Of a stretch of DNA of 64,000 nucleotides, positions 43,852 to 56,199 are shown in pieces. A model generated the notes under the pieces. It searched no databases and had not been told where the DNA came from. It worked only from the letters and a program-made list of their open reading frames with translations. The stretch's first letter is position 1, and the number at the start of each line of letters is the position of its first letter. The DNA is from Micractinium sp. NFX-FRZ (Eukaryota; Chlorophyta; Trebouxiophyceae; Chlorellales; Chlorellaceae): contig JAPTJF010000294.1 in the NCBI GenBank assembly GCA_029339195.1, forward strand, positions 1 to 64,000, given 5' to 3'. Both the position numbers and the translations under genes were made by a program.

Positions 43852-46186
43852 ATGAACGCGCACCGGCCGTCGCAACCGGCGCGACACGCCTGCGCGGCAG
43901 ACCAAGCGAGTGAAGCAGTCACTGCTGCGGGTGAGAGACAGTTGCGCCTGCGCAGCATGCCCCCGCAGCAGTGCAGCGGTTGCCTCTTCGCCCCGGCGCC
44001 GGCGCCCGCCTGGCTGCCGCCGCCTCGGGCGAGGACTGTGTCCAAGTGCCTTCCACGGTTTGCTGATATGGTGCCTAACTTCGATTGTTTTTTTCCCCCG
44101 CACAAGATTTGATCAATCTTCTGGCCAGGGTGCCCGCTCACCAGCGCAAGCAGGTGCTGGGTGAGCAGCTCTTTGACCAGGTGAAGGCCGTCCAGGTGGG
44201 TGCTGCACAGAGGCAGGTTGACCCATCGTGGGTGCTGCCATGCATGGGCGTCTCTGGGCATTGCTGACTCTGCGTGCCTGTGGTAGTATGCACAGCAAGT
44301 GGATGGCGCTTTTCGCAGGTGCTGGCCGGGCACAGTGCGAGGATCTCCCGTCGTCCACAGACCGCTGGCGGCTGCCCGCTCTGACCTCCGCCGATCGCCT
44401 CCGACCCTCCCTTCTCCTCCCCTCAACCACCCTCGCGCACCGTGCAGCCTAACCTGGCGGGCAAGATCACGGGCATGCTGCTGGAGATGGACAACCGAGG
44501 CAAGTGCTCTGTGCGGGTCTTGCTGTCTCTCCTGCGAGTTGGGTGCTGGCAGCCTGGGCTCCCACCTGCCTGCCGCACTCTTGCCATTTAACCGTCCCCC
44601 CTATTTGCGTTCAAGCAAGCAACAGGGCATGCACCGCACGAGCATGAGCCCTTGGGTGGCATTGCTTACCCCGCACCCCCCTGACACACCGCTGTTTGAA
44701 TGCAGAGCTGGCGGGGCTCTGCCGCAATCCCCCCAAGCTCTTCCTCCGGGTGGCCGAGGCTGTGGAGGTCGGTGCACCGCGCTCTTCTGCTGCATGCCAA
44801 GGCGCTCTTGTGCGTACTTTGAGCACCATGTATGCCTGATCAAGCCCTCCCATCGGTTTCTCTGCCACGTTACTGCAGGTGCTGTGGGCCAACCATGCCA
44901 TCCCGGCGGCAGCAAAGGTGGAGGAGCTGGATCTGGAGGGGTGGCTGCCGCCAGCGGCGCGCCCCCTGCTGACGCGCCGCCAGCTGGCGAGCATGCCGGC
45001 AAACGAGTGGCGCGAGATGATGGAGGCCCGCCTGTTCTACCAAGTGCACCGCCTGCAGGTGGGTGCTGGTGCAGCAGGGGTGGTCGTCTTGCTGGCACGC
45101 TGACCAATGATTGGGATGTCGGTGGGCGGGTGCCCATGGGTGCAGGGCAGACAGCCAGCACACGGCGCCACTGGGTGCAGGGCAGGATGCGCAGCGTAAG
45201 CGCGCACGTACTTGAGGGCTGCAGTGCCGTTGCACCTGCATCGCACTGCCCCGGCCGCCTCAAGCCCGCCAGCACGTGCATTGACTGTCGCTGCGTCCTG
45301 CGCTTTTCCTTCACTGCTCCCTCCCCCCGCAGCCCCTGTTTGCCTGGAACACAACCCGCCGGCTGCTGGCAGACGTGCAGGACCGGTCAAACCTGTACTC
45401 TGGCTGGACCCAGGAGGGGGCCCGCTGGGTCAGCAACACAGGTACGGCCTGCGTGCGCATGGGTGTGGTGAAGCAGGCGGGCTTGCACAGCCTGCATGTT
45501 GTGTATGCATGCCCGTCTACCTGATATTGCCTGCGGGCCCCGTCGGGCGCAGGTCTCCCTTGGCCTGCATGCCTGCCACCCTGTTTAGCCGTTCTCAACC
45601 AGCTCACAGTACCGTGCACTGCCCCGTGCACTCGTCTGTTGATCTTTGCAGCCGACTTCAAGGCCACCACTGCCCTGTCGCTGCTGGACAACCCGCTGCA
45701 GCTGGGCAAGGAGGTGTGCAGGCTGTGCCCCAAGGTGAATGGCAGGCATGGGTGCGCCCGGCAGCCCAGTCACGAGTGTGCCTCCCCTGCTGAGCAGCAC
45801 TGCAAACGGACCCGGCCCGCATGTATGTCTTCTCACGCCCTCACCCTCTTCCACCTTTTTGGGCGCACTGCTCATGCTGCCCGCAGGACGTGCGCCTGCG
45901 CTCAGACGAGGCGGTGATGGAGGCGGCGGCAGCCCTGTCTCCCCAGGGCGAGGCCCTGCCCTGGGTGCCCACTGCCAACGTGCACGCCCGCTTCCCGCCC
46001 CTGTTCCGCCGCGCCACACGCACCCTGCTCCTGAGCAAGGCCCGTGCACGCCGCCTGGTGGCGGCGGCCACGGCCAGCGGCAATGGGCAGGTGTCAGAGG
46101 GCATGTTCCTGCTGGACTGCCTGCCGGATGAGCTGGTGCCGCGCATTCTGGAGCTGGCGGCACGCCCGCTGGACGCCTGGGTTTGA
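43852..46186 (+). CDS. MLLE (PABC) domain protein with F-box-like C-terminus
   Basis: Firm exons are about 44106-44195, 44448-44499, 44706-44770, 44879-45057, 45333-45440, 45653-45735 and 45888-46186. The first three encode an MLLE domain as in poly(A)-binding protein C-termini: LARVPAHQRKQVLGEQLF, then KITGMLLEMDN (the KITGMLLE peptide-binding pocket). MLLE domains bind PAM2 peptides of mRNA-decay and translation factors. No RRMs occur, so this is not an ordinary PABP. The rest is not recognised until the end, where LPDELVPRILELAARP resembles an F-box-like motif that recurs at algal protein ends. The start is uncertain: ATG 43852 is the only long upstream frame, but its junction to 44106 is not clear. 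One intron (44500-44705) uses a GC donor. Confidence 0.65.
44500..44705 (+). other. GC-AG intron inside the MLLE domain
   Basis: The exon ends ...GAC AAC CGA G and the intron begins GCAAGT and ends TGCAG. Only this junction keeps the frame into ELAGLCRNPPKLF. GCAAGT is the strong consensus form of the rare GC donor. Confidence 0.7.
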
Positions 46187-47394
46187 AAGCGGGCTCGACT
46201 GGCTCGGCCTCAGTTGCCGCGACGGCAGCTGGCGCGCTGGCTGACAGGGAAGGGACAGCTGTCAATGATGAGAGAGGGGCCAGCTTCCTTACAGCCGTGG
46301 GCACGACACAACGGAGGTTAATTTTAGCAGGGAGAGACAGGAGCATAGGTAGATCTTAAGTTATTTTCCACACCAGTGTGGCGATTTTGGTAAGGCTGTA
46401 CAGTATGCTTCTCTGGCCTGCTCACCAGGCAGTGCTTGAGCTTTGCCTCGGCAATGCAATATTCGCAGCATCGCACCACAAGAGCAGCTGACAGCAAAGG
46501 TCTGCAAAGAAGGCTTGGCCTGCGAGGCATGGGGAGCTGATCGAGGGGCAGCGGCTGTTGCATGATCACGGCAGGTGGCTAGCTGTCATGAGAACGGTGG
46601 ATGCAGTCAGGCAGGGGCGGCTTTCTGAGTGGTTGACGTGTATGCACACTGAGTCCACTCAGCTTCCCAGAGGTCTTCAGGTATGGTGCGCCTGAATGTG
46701 TGGCAGGGAGGTGGGCAGGCACCCACGGGCGGGCATTGGACGGCTGGCGCCCCGAAAGGGTTTCATGTGAATCCGCCCCCACCTTGTGACTGGAGGCGAT
46801 CGCCAGCATTTCACGGATTGTTTGCAACGGTTTGTCACGGCCATTTGACACAAGCAGCCGTTGGCAGCGACACTGCCGCACAGGGTGGCACAGGGCGGCG
46901 CCGAAGACTTTGAGTTTGCAGAGCGTTCTGCAACAGCTAGTTTATGTTCCGTTCGCCCCAGCGCTTCCAATCGTCCCGGTCTGGGCGTGGTGACAAGGCC
47001 TTGGGAGGTCGTTCGTGAGGAGCAGCTGCGCCAAGGGCCTGTGCCCAGTCTCAGCAGCCGGTTGTTGTCAGCTTGCACCCCTCCAAAGGCTGGCTGTGAT
47101 ACGTGTCAGGGTGAGTGTGAGAGGAGGAGGTGCAGAGTGAGTGGGCCCTCGGACCCTTGTGCACGCTGGGCACCCCATCACGGAGACCTGTCATTTGCAA
47201 AACCTTCCACAACGAAGGCTGGTTGAGAGCTGGCTCCCATCCAAGGCACTAGCCTGCCACACGCAGCCAGCCCACCCCACCCACCGCCGCCACCGCCACC
47301 ACCGCCGCCGCCACCTGCTGCAGCCCCCCCGACCGCTGCCCGTTGCCCACAGCAGTCCCCCACCACAGTCCCCCACCACAGGCCGGCAAGGAAG
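46187..47394. other. Intergenic region
   Basis: Lies between the MLLE gene stop and the Gln/Ala-rich gene start, both plus strand. It should hold a 3' untranslated region and a promoter. It is AT-richer at 46260-46560. A minus-strand open frame 46677-47078 has no motif. Just before 47395 there is a short purine/pyrimidine run (47275-47320). Confidence 0.45.
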
Positions 47395-50300
47395 ATGGTG
47401 TCAGTGGCTATGCGGGAGCCGCGGCCTGGCACCGCCGCCAAGAAGCCGGACCTGCTGCGCCCGGGGGCCACCCTCACCGTGATTGGGGTCACGCCCGAGG
47501 CAGGCGCCAGCCTGGCGGCAGTCAGGTGCGTGGGTTGAAACTGTGTGTCCCCTGCTGCACGTGCTGTTGTTGTGGTAGGAAGTGCAGGGCTGGTGCAGGA
47601 GTGCAGCGCCAGCAGCTCTGCTGTCATTCTGGCGCACTGCGGCCGGCCCCTCTGCGCGCTTCCGTCTCCACCCCCCCACACACCCTGCCGTCTCACCCCG
47701 CCCCGTCCCACCCCTCTCATCACATTCCCTGACTCCCTTACCTTTCTGCCTGGCGGACCCACCCGGAGAACCTTACACAGCCCTGTGCCACCCAATCGTC
47801 TCACCCTTTGCACTCCACCCACCCCCTTCCTTCACCGCCCCCTGCCTCTCCGCCTCCCTCCCCCGCCTGCCAGGTGCGCAACCCTGGGGCACCAGATCAA
47901 GATCCTTTCTTGCCAACATGCTGGTTGCAGCACTTCACTGGCTGTCTTCAACCCTATAGCCTTCCTCCCTCCCTCCCTGCCAGGTGGACCAACCCTGGAG
48001 ACAAGATCAAAACCCTGGACGCCGCCAGCATGCAGGTCGTGGCCCTCCAGGAGCTGCCCTTCACCAAAGAAGGGGCGGGGGCGCCCAGGTGGGGCCGGAC
48101 GCCAGCAGGGTGCCAGCAGGGCGGGTTGCCAATGCTGTGGGGGAGCCGGCCAGGGCCAGCCGTGGGCATGTGAGGCCTTCCTTGTGCCCAGACTTCGGTC
48201 CCCCATGCATTGGCGACTGGAGCACAGCTTCCACCCACACGCCGGTCATTCACGTGCAAGCAGCTGGAATTGGGTGCTTTCCTGTGGGCTCCATTCACTC
48301 ATGCCGTTAAACTCGTCAAACCTTGTGCCTTACCTTATTCTTCATGCCTTGCAACGCCTTTACACCTGACAACCGTGCAGGGAGCTGGATGTGGCGGCGG
48401 CGCGCGCCGCCATCGCCAGCTTGCTGCCCCAGCCCCCCTCCCCCGACTCCCCGGTGTACCTCTACACCAAGGACAGCACGGGTGGGGCGGGCATGGTGGA
48501 GGAGGCGGTGCTGGAGCGCATGAGAGTTAACCAAGAGGCGATGCAGCAGGTGAGGGTAGTGGTGAGTCTTCAAGAGGGGGGGCAAGGACGGTTCGGGGTA
48601 AGAGCACCCCCTTCAGCCTTAAGTACGCCTTAAAAGAACTGACGGGGGTATGAGCATTGCGGGTGCGGCTGGAGGAGGCAGCGCCAGAGGGCATGCGGGC
48701 CGAACCGAGCAGGCGTTGCAGCCTGTGATGGAGTGAGGCTTACCCTATAAGGTAAAGGGAAGGGAGGACGGCATGGGGGTGAAGCGAGCAGGGGGGCGGC
48801 GCTGGAGTGCGTGCGGGCTGAGGACCGGGCGCTGCAGCTGGTTCAGAGACGTGTGGGGTGCGCGGTGAGGTGGTACTGGAGAGAGATGGGTGAAGGCGTG
48901 AAGGGGATAGCCTGCACGAGGCGGCGCGGCAGCGTGCACACAGTCAGTGGAGCGCTCCGGTGTGCACGGACAGAGTGGTGAGTGAACAGGCAGCCAGATG
49001 TGGGTGCTGAGGCGCTGCCACCTAAGCGCCTTCACTGAATCGTGTGTCTTCACTGAAGGCTTGGACAAGTGGCCATTCCCCCGGTGCAGGCGGTGGCCGG
49101 GCTGCCAGTGACGGGCAGCAGCATGGTGGGAGCCAACGTGCTGAGCAGGCAAGTGCGGCTGACACCTCACACTGAGCCGCACCGCGGGTTGGTAGCAGGG
49201 GGGACCTTCACCGGCGGGTGGTTGGGGGACACCATGGTGACAGGGGTGCTCTTCCGCGGCCCGCTGCTGCCGCTCTCCGCCCCTTGCTGGCGTCCTGCGG
49301 TGTGTCACGCTCTTTATTGTGCCCCCGCTGGCCAGCTGAGGGCCTCGCCCAAGTGGCCGTTCCCCGCAGGTGGCTGGGAAGGAGCTCCAGGGCCCCGCCG
49401 CACCTCTGCACCTGCCACCCCCCCAGGCACCACACCCGGCCGCCTGCTGCCTCTCCTGCTCTCCCCCCTCTGCGCCACGCCCCTTGAATCCAACATAAAA
49501 CCTGCTGCTTCTGCTCTGCCAGTGTTGAAAGCTCCCGCACCCCCTGCCCCACCCCCAACAACCGTGGGCACGCTGCAGGTCTCTGGGCATCAACGCCAGG
49601 ACCCGCCGCACCTCCACCGCGCTCAACACCGCCCGCGCCGTCTTCCCGCAGGCAGCGGACAGGCTCAAGTCAGCACCCAGCGGGGGGGCCTGGGTGCAGG
49701 GGCAGGGGCCTCTGGGGTTCAGGGGCCAGGAGGCCTTGACAGCTGGGGCGCAGCTGTCACTGGGGGCACACCTGAAGTGGTATGCTGCCTGCAGGGGAGA
49801 GCGGGGGCAGCCGGTGCTCAAGGGCCAGTCAGCTGTGACAGCTGGGGCGCAGCTGCCTGGCACCAGTCCCCGGTCGGGCGTCGGTGCCCCTCCTGCCTCC
49901 ACAGCTGCCTCCCCGGGCAATGTTGAGCGGTGCTGCAGGCTTGCGGCGGACCACTGGTGTTGTGTGCTCGCACTGCGCTGCGCCGCGACTTCGGCTGCAC
50001 CTGCCCCACCTGCTCGCAAGCAGCCAGCCTGCCCCGCCCCCTGCCTGGCCCCACTGCTCCCGCAGGACTGTCAAGCACGACATAGGGCTGGCCAATGCCC
50101 TGCTGGTGGTGGCTCATGTGGTGGGGGCTGCCGCCCTGAAGAGAGAGGCCTCCCCGGGAGCCGAGGCTGGCGGCACCTCGACAGCCGCTCAGGCGGCAGC
50201 TGCAGAGGCAGGAGAGGGCGTGGGGTTGCCCACCCCGGCAGCCGCGGCAGGCGCCTCGACGGCGGTCGGGCGCAGCAAGCGCAAGCGGGAGGCAAAGGTG

Positions 50301-51626
50301 AAGGAGGATGCGGAGGCAGGGGGAGGGGCTGGGGCGCGTGGCAGGGCTGCCGCCGCTGCCTCGCCTGCCGCCTCACCTGGAAAGCCCTCGCCGGCAGCTT
50401 CCCCTGCCTCTGCCGCCTCCACGGCTCAGCCGCTGCTGCTGCAGCAGCTGTACGCAAGCGCAGTGGCCCAGCAGCTGCAGATGCAGGCCCAGCAGCAGGC
50501 ACAGCAGCAGGCACAGCTGCAGCAGGCACAGCAGCAGCAGGCACAGCAGCAGCAGCAGCAGCAGCAGCTGGGTGGCGGCTGGGGGCAGCTGGGCATCCTT
50601 GCCAACGCGCCCTCCACTATGGCGGCCGCTGCCTCTGCCCCCGCTGCCCAGCCTTGGGTGTTCTCTGGCGTGCTCCCCATTGTCGGAAATGTGCCGGTAC
50701 CGGCACCCCCCGCTGCCTCCCCGGCCCACAGTGCCTCGCCGGCCCCCTCGCCAGCCGCTGCAGCTGCAGCTTCCCCCGGGTCGCCGCCACCGCCGCCGCT
50801 GCCGCCGGCGCAGCAGCAGCAGGCGCAGCAGGCTCAGCAGGTGCAGCAGGCGGCAGCAGGACAGATGTGGAGCTGGGAGCAGTACCAGTCGTACCTCATG
50901 CACCTCACCCACCTGCACAGCATGCAGCAGCTGCGGAGCGCAGGCCTGCAGGGGGGCAGCGGTGGCCTGGCTGCCGGCGGCGGCGGCGGGGACACGCAGC
51001 CGGATCGCGTGCCAGGGCTGGGGCTGGGTCCTGGGCTGGCCGACTTGGGCGCCGGCACGGCGACCGCCTCGGCTGCGCACATGGGCGTGGGCGCATCGCT
51101 GCACGAGCATGGGGCACAGCAACAGGCAGAGCAGCAGGCGGCGGAGGGGCAGCAGGCACAGCAGCAGGCACAGCAGCAGGTGCAGCAGGAGCAGCAGGGG
51201 CAGCAGGGGCAGGGGATTCACCTCAGCCACTTCCTCGCCTCTCCAGGTGGCAGCCCCGATGTTGCCGCCGCTATTGCCGGCGGCAGTGGTGCCGGAGCGG
51301 AGCGGTGCAGCCGGGGCGGAGCGGTGCAGCCAGCCGGGGGTGGGGCGGCCGCTGGGGACGAGGCATCGCCAATGGATGTGCCTCCCGCCGAGGCGGCTGC
51401 GGCGGCTGCAGAGGAATCCCCGGCCGGTGTGGCGCCGGCGGGCGGGGTGGCACAGCAGCCGGCAGCACAGCCTTCCCAGGCAAGCAAGCGCTCTGCCTGC
51501 TTGCTGTTTTTGTCACGTGCGCGGCACAGCGGGTGGCCCAGCATACGTCGCATGCTCACCAACCGTCCTCGGCTGACGGCTGCACCACCCTGCCCCCACG
51601 CTGCAGGCGGCACCCCCACAGTCTGA
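47395..51626 (+). CDS. Gln/Ala-rich protein of unknown function
   Basis: Exons 47395-47525, 47984-48088 and 48381-48549 join in frame (MVSVAMREPRPG..., KIKTLDAASMQVVALQE, ELDVAAARAAIASLLP). A later exon near 49580-49669 (INARTRRTSTALNTARAVFP) joins in phase to the large last exon starting at 50067 (TVKHDIGLANALLVVAHVVG) and ending at 51626. Exons between 48550 and 49579 are unsettled because that stretch is full of diverged duplicates. The last exon is mostly Ala, Gln, Ser and Pro with AQQQAQQQ repeats, a basic patch (SKRKREAKVKE) that could be a nuclear signal, and acidic spots. Such composition is usual for transcription regulators, but no DNA-binding domain is visible and I do not assign a function. 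The extreme 3' end may carry one more short intron. Confidence 0.5.
47857..48040 (+). repeat. Acceptor-side splice echo (NPGDKIKTLDA exon)
   Basis: The acceptor and exon start at 47963-48040 are copied at 47857-47929 upstream in the intron, including ctgccaggtg, caaccctgg and agatcaa. The copy keeps the CAG acceptor but is diverged and shifted by small indels. Confidence 0.8.
50490..50570 (+). repeat. CAG/GCA coding repeat (Gln/Ala)
   Basis: Imperfect CAGCAGCAGGCA repeats encode QQQAQQQA-type sequence. Similar repeats recur at 50813-50852 and 51115-51215 in the same exon. Confidence 0.85.
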
Positions 51627-52651
51627 GTGAGCATCTTCAGTAAAAGGCATCCGCTGCTGCCCTGGCCAGGGTACTTTGAGCGTGACCCAGGGCTTGCCCT
51701 GGGGGCAGGGGCCGCAGCCGGGCCAGGCAGAGCGGGGCATTGCGCACATGCCCATGCTGGGGCCGGCTAGCTTGTCAGTATATATTAGCTGCAGTAGATT
51801 AGCGATGACTGCGTCCGCTTTTTCTGTACCTGCGCCTTTTGCTCGGTGAAGTGCAGCGAGAGGTGCAGGCAAGTGGAGGCCACCCGCACACCGTTTGGCC
51901 CCACACCACTCTGATGCCCCCCTGCCCTTGCCAAGTGACCCGTCTCGTGTCGATCACATGGAGCAACGTTAGAGCATGGCCTGGTGCAGCAGCAGGCGCG
52001 CAGCACGGCGAGAGGGGGCGAGCCAATTCAAAAGGCGCTAGCAGAGCAGAACAGAGGGCGGTAGAAGGAGAGAAGGAAGCGGAAGCAACAGGGGCCGCAT
52101 CGGGGGGCAACAAAAGGCGGCAGTGCTGCAGTGTGTCAGAAATGGGGGGCTACAGAGGAATGGCCAGCCGGCCGCAGGGGGAGCGAGCGGGTGGGCAGTA
52201 AGTGAGGGCATTGGTCAGGGTGCGGGGGCGGGGCCGGCGGTCGGTTTGCCGGGCCCTGATGGGAGCGAAAAGAGATTGTGGGCAGGGCAGAGAGCCAGGC
52301 AAGGGGAAAGGGAGGGTAGGGCACAGCTACAAGGGCAGAGGGGGTGCAAGGAAGTCTGCGGAAGAAGGCGTGGGGATCGATGTGCAAAGGCACGAGCGTG
52401 CGTCATGGCGGGATGCAATGGGTGGCGCGCGGGGCTTGAGGGGGGCGACAGGCGAGGGGAAGAGAGGCGTGCCCTGGAAAAATACACAGCCGCAAGCGGC
52501 GCAGCGCTGGCGGTTTGGGTTTCAGGACCGGGGTTGGCTGGCCGGCAGCCGAGCGTCCCAAGGTGGCATGGCTTGCTGGCGGCCTTTCAGCCATCCAGCC
52601 ATGCGGGCCTGCCTGGCTCACACAGCGGCAGTTTGAGCGAGGCGGCCGCTC
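51627..52651. other. Convergent intergenic region
   Basis: Lies between the stop of the Gln/Ala-rich gene (plus) and the stop of the PSR1-like gene (minus); it should hold both 3' untranslated regions. Open frames at 52123-52845 and elsewhere have no motifs. Confidence 0.5.
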
Positions 52652-55600
52652 TCACGCCGTGCGCTGGCGCTTCAAATCTGCTTCCTCCCCGCCTTCACCT
52701 GCGGCGGCAGCGCAGCTGTTGCCGCGCCCAGGGGCCTCAGGCCCCGCCATCGCCAGCACCTCTGCTAGGAGGGGGTCGCCAGCGCCGCTGCCGCCAGCGC
52801 CCGCTAGCGCCGCCGGCCGCTGCTGGTGCAGGTGATGCAGGTTGATGGCGTGCCCCTCACCCCCTGCAGCGGCATCCCACGCGGCCGCCAGCTCTGTAAG
52901 CTCCCGCTCAAGCAGCGTGCCCGGCGAGACGGGGTGCACACTGGATGCGGCGGCATGGGGGGCGGAGACAGATACAGCGGTGGTGGTGGCATGGAAGGCT
53001 GTCAGGCTGCCGGTGCCGCCAGTCGTGGCGGCGGCAGCGGCGGGGCCCTGCGGAGGCGCCTCGCACACCACGGGTGCCACCGCCGCCTGCGCCTGCTGAG
53101 CTGCGGCCGGCAGCAGGCTGGCCAGCTTGCTCTGCAGCTGCTGGGTCGCCTGCTGCTGCTGCTGAGCAGACACACCGGGCTGCTGCTGCTGCTGCTGCTG
53201 TGCAGGTAAGCCCGGCAGCTGCTGCTGCTGATTCGCAGCTGTGCCCGGCTGCGGCTGCTGCTGCTGCTGCTGCTGAGAGCTGGCGGGCTGCTGCTGCTGT
53301 TGCCGATGCTGCTCACTTGCTGCCGCCGCCGCCGCAGCGTCAGACCCCGCCGCCGGCAGCACCGAGGCTGCTGGCAGGGAGGCCTGAGAGGCCGGCGTGC
53401 CGCTGGCCTGCTGCAGCGCCTGCAGCGCCGCCTGCGCGTCGCCGGTGCTGCCTGTCACCAGGCCAGCAGGCACCCGGCTCCTCAGCTCGCTCTTCTCCAG
53501 CAGGCTGGTGATGTAGCGGCTGTGGGCCTCCAGGCTGAGCTGCAGCTGGCGCTGGGCCTGCCGGGGGAGGGAGGGAGGGCGGGTGGGAGGGTGGGGGGGG
53601 CAGGGGAGGTGGGTGCAGTCAGGGCAGGCAAGCGCTGCAGTCCAGGCTGCCTAGCCACAACGCGCCAAGCTGCACCCATAAATCTCTCATCCTGCCAGGC
53701 GCTACATGTTCAGAAGCCAAGCACGAACGCCTCCACTCCTCGGGGCATCGCCCGCCCGCCTCCCGCCCCTTCCGGGCAGCCGTGCCTGCCATGCCATGCC
53801 AGGCTGGCGCCAGCTCAGCGCACCTCCAGCTGCTCGTGCAGCTTCTTCTGCATCTCCATCTGCAGCAGCAGCGCCTCCTCCAGCTGATGCCGCCGGGCAG
53901 ACTCCCGGTTGCCGCCGCCGCCGCCGTCGCCGCCGGCATCTGCCTCGCCAGCACCGCTGCCGCTGCCGCCGCCGGCGCTGCTGGCGACAGGCTGGCTGTC
54001 CTGGCGACCTGCAGGTGGAGGCAGGAGGAGGCAGGAGGAGCAGGAGGAACGAGGAGGGGTGAGAAAAGGGACAGTTTGGCGGTGCTCTGAAGTTCCGCTC
54101 CAGCGCAGCCGAAAGCAAGCCAATTGCGCACAGCCGGTACCCCTGCGTTCCTGCCAGGCTCCTTGCCGATACCCGCCTGGTCCACGGCACCGCACTCCCC
54201 AGCTCCGCACCTGGCAGCTCCTGCCTGCCCTGCTCCGTGGCACCCCCCCCCTCATCATCGTCATCATACTCGTCATCATCATCCTCAAACATCGACTCGC
54301 CTGCAGGCAGGGCGGGGGAGGCAGGCGGCACATGACGTGAGCCGCGCACGGCGGGGGAGGCAGCCGCGTCAGGGAGGCAGGCACGGCGCCCCAACCCGCT
54401 CGCCTGCCGCACCCTGCTGCACCCTTCTTCTGCCCCCAGCCAGCCAGCACCGCATTCCCATCCGCAGCGTTTTGCCGTGCCATGCACCCTGGCCCTCGCA
54501 CCCTCCCTCCCTGCTGCCCGCGCTCCCGGCCCCCGCAAGCGCTGCTCACTCTTGCTGCGCGACATGCGCCGCCGCCCGCGCCGCCGGTCTCCCTCCTGCT
54601 GGTCTGCCGGCAGCTTGATGTTGAGTCGGTACTTCTGGAGGTGGCTCTTGATGTGGTAGATGGTCAGGCCTGCAGATGGGGAGGGACGGGGGCAGGGAGG
54701 GAGGACAGTTTACCAACAGGGGGCGCTCAGGTCAGGGCTGACCCTGAGGGTACTCCTGCAGGCAGCATGTGGGGTGGTACCGTTCGGGGCCTGCAAGCAT
54801 GGAGGGCAAGCTTTCCATTGCGTGCACCTGTGAGGGTAGCTGCAAGCGGATATGGCTGGTGGTGCCTGCATGGAGAGGTCCAACAGAAAGTTGATGAGAA
54901 TGTTGAGTGTCTCCTCCCACCCTCCAACCTCACCCGCCCCACCCACCCTCCATGCCCATCAGCTTGAGGATACCCTTGGGTGTGGCCTTCTCTGGCCCCC
55001 CCAGCGTGTTGACCGCCGACACAAAGCGGCCGTGCAGCTCGGGGGTCCAGCGCAGGCGGGACTTGGGATTGGGCTGCTGGGCGGCCGCCGGGGGCACTGC
55101 AGGCGGGCAGGGCGGGGCGGGCATTGCAGCGTGGAGAGGAGAGGGGCAGGCTGGTGAGGGAGGGGGGAGGGAGGCAAGAAGGGGGGCACCACCTGCTGCT
55201 TCTTAGCATGAAGACTGGATGTTTGGGGGTCATGCCAGCGTGCACAGGCAGCACCCCAACAGCCAGCATTCCGAGGTGCATTCCATGCTGGCAGCCCTGC
55301 CAAACCCGCCCCCGTGGCTGCTGCCCTACAAGCGCATCCCCACTTCGAAACGCACTTGCTCCATAGGGCGGCATGCCGTAGTGGTGCTGCTGCGGGTGCA
55401 CCATCGCGGGCGGCTGCTGGTAGATGTGCTGGTGGTGGTGGTGGTGGTGACCCGGCAGGTCAAAAGGCAAGTGTTGAGGGCCGCCCATGGGGCCAGCACC
55501 CATGGGGCCAGCACCCATGCCCGCCATGCCGAGGCCGCCCACCCCCGCTGCTGCCACGCCCGCCTGCTCGAGCGACATGCCGCCAGGGCCGCCGCATGGC

Positions 55601-56199
55601 AGGCTGCCCGGGTGCATGTGGTGCTGCTGCAGCAGGTGCAGGCCGGCAGAGCCGTCTCCAGGGCCCCCGCCGGCACTGCCGCTATACAGCTCGTTGCCCC
55701 TGCCCGCCACGCCGCCGCCCAGAAGCTGCAGACAGGCAACCACGTAGTGCGTTGTTGAGTGCCAAGGGGAGGGGGCATGGCCACAGGCGGGCCGGTAGGG
55801 TTGCTGCCCACCCTCGCGTCCAAACAGCACGCGGCAAAGCAGCGGCGGTGCCTAGGATGCGGGCCTGGCAGCAGCTCAAGGCAGCCGCCCCGCCCCACAT
55901 TACGCCCACGAGCAACTCACCGGATCGCCGCCCAGCCCCAGCATGGGCGGCAGCGAGTGCAGCAGCTGGCCGTTGTTGTCGGCGCCGCCGTGGGGTAGCG
56001 GCAGCGGTGGGGGCAGGGGGCCGGCTGTCGTCGGCAGGGCAGGCACCTCGGGCGGGCCCAGCCAGTCCGCCAGGGCGGTGCCGTGGCTGTTCATCGCGTC
56101 TAAGAGGCCCAGGGGCTGCTCCGCGGGCCAGAACTCTAGCTGCAAAGGGTCCTGCTCGTGGTGCTCGCCGGTCCCACTCGGCGAGTCGCCAGCGCTCAT
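52652..56199 (-). CDS. PSR1: PSR1/PHR-like MYB-CC phosphate-starvation regulator
   Basis: Seven exons (56199-55921, 55725-55356, 55096-54947, 54669-54550, 54300-54211, 54008-53824, 53557-52652) add to exactly 700 codons, 699 residues. The GARP MYB domain is split over exons 3 and 4: [20 protein letters not shown], then [15 protein letters not shown] with the family's SHLQKYR. The coiled coil spans exons 6 and 7: [14 protein letters not shown] then [16 protein letters not shown], the LHEQLE motif of MYB-CC proteins. Chlamydomonas PSR1 and land-plant PHR1 are of this type; they bind P1BS sites and switch on phosphate uptake and polyphosphate metabolism. An acidic Asp/Glu run, a His run and a long Gln/Ala C-terminus are typical algal insertions. 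Family assignment is firm, orthology to PSR1 likely. It is divergent from the bS20c gene. Confidence 0.88.

Noticed and set aside
49694..51643. 649-codon plus-strand open frame over the Gln/Ala-rich gene
   Set aside because: It is another frame of the same exon. The frame with TVKHDIGLANALLVV joins the upstream exons in phase, this one does not.
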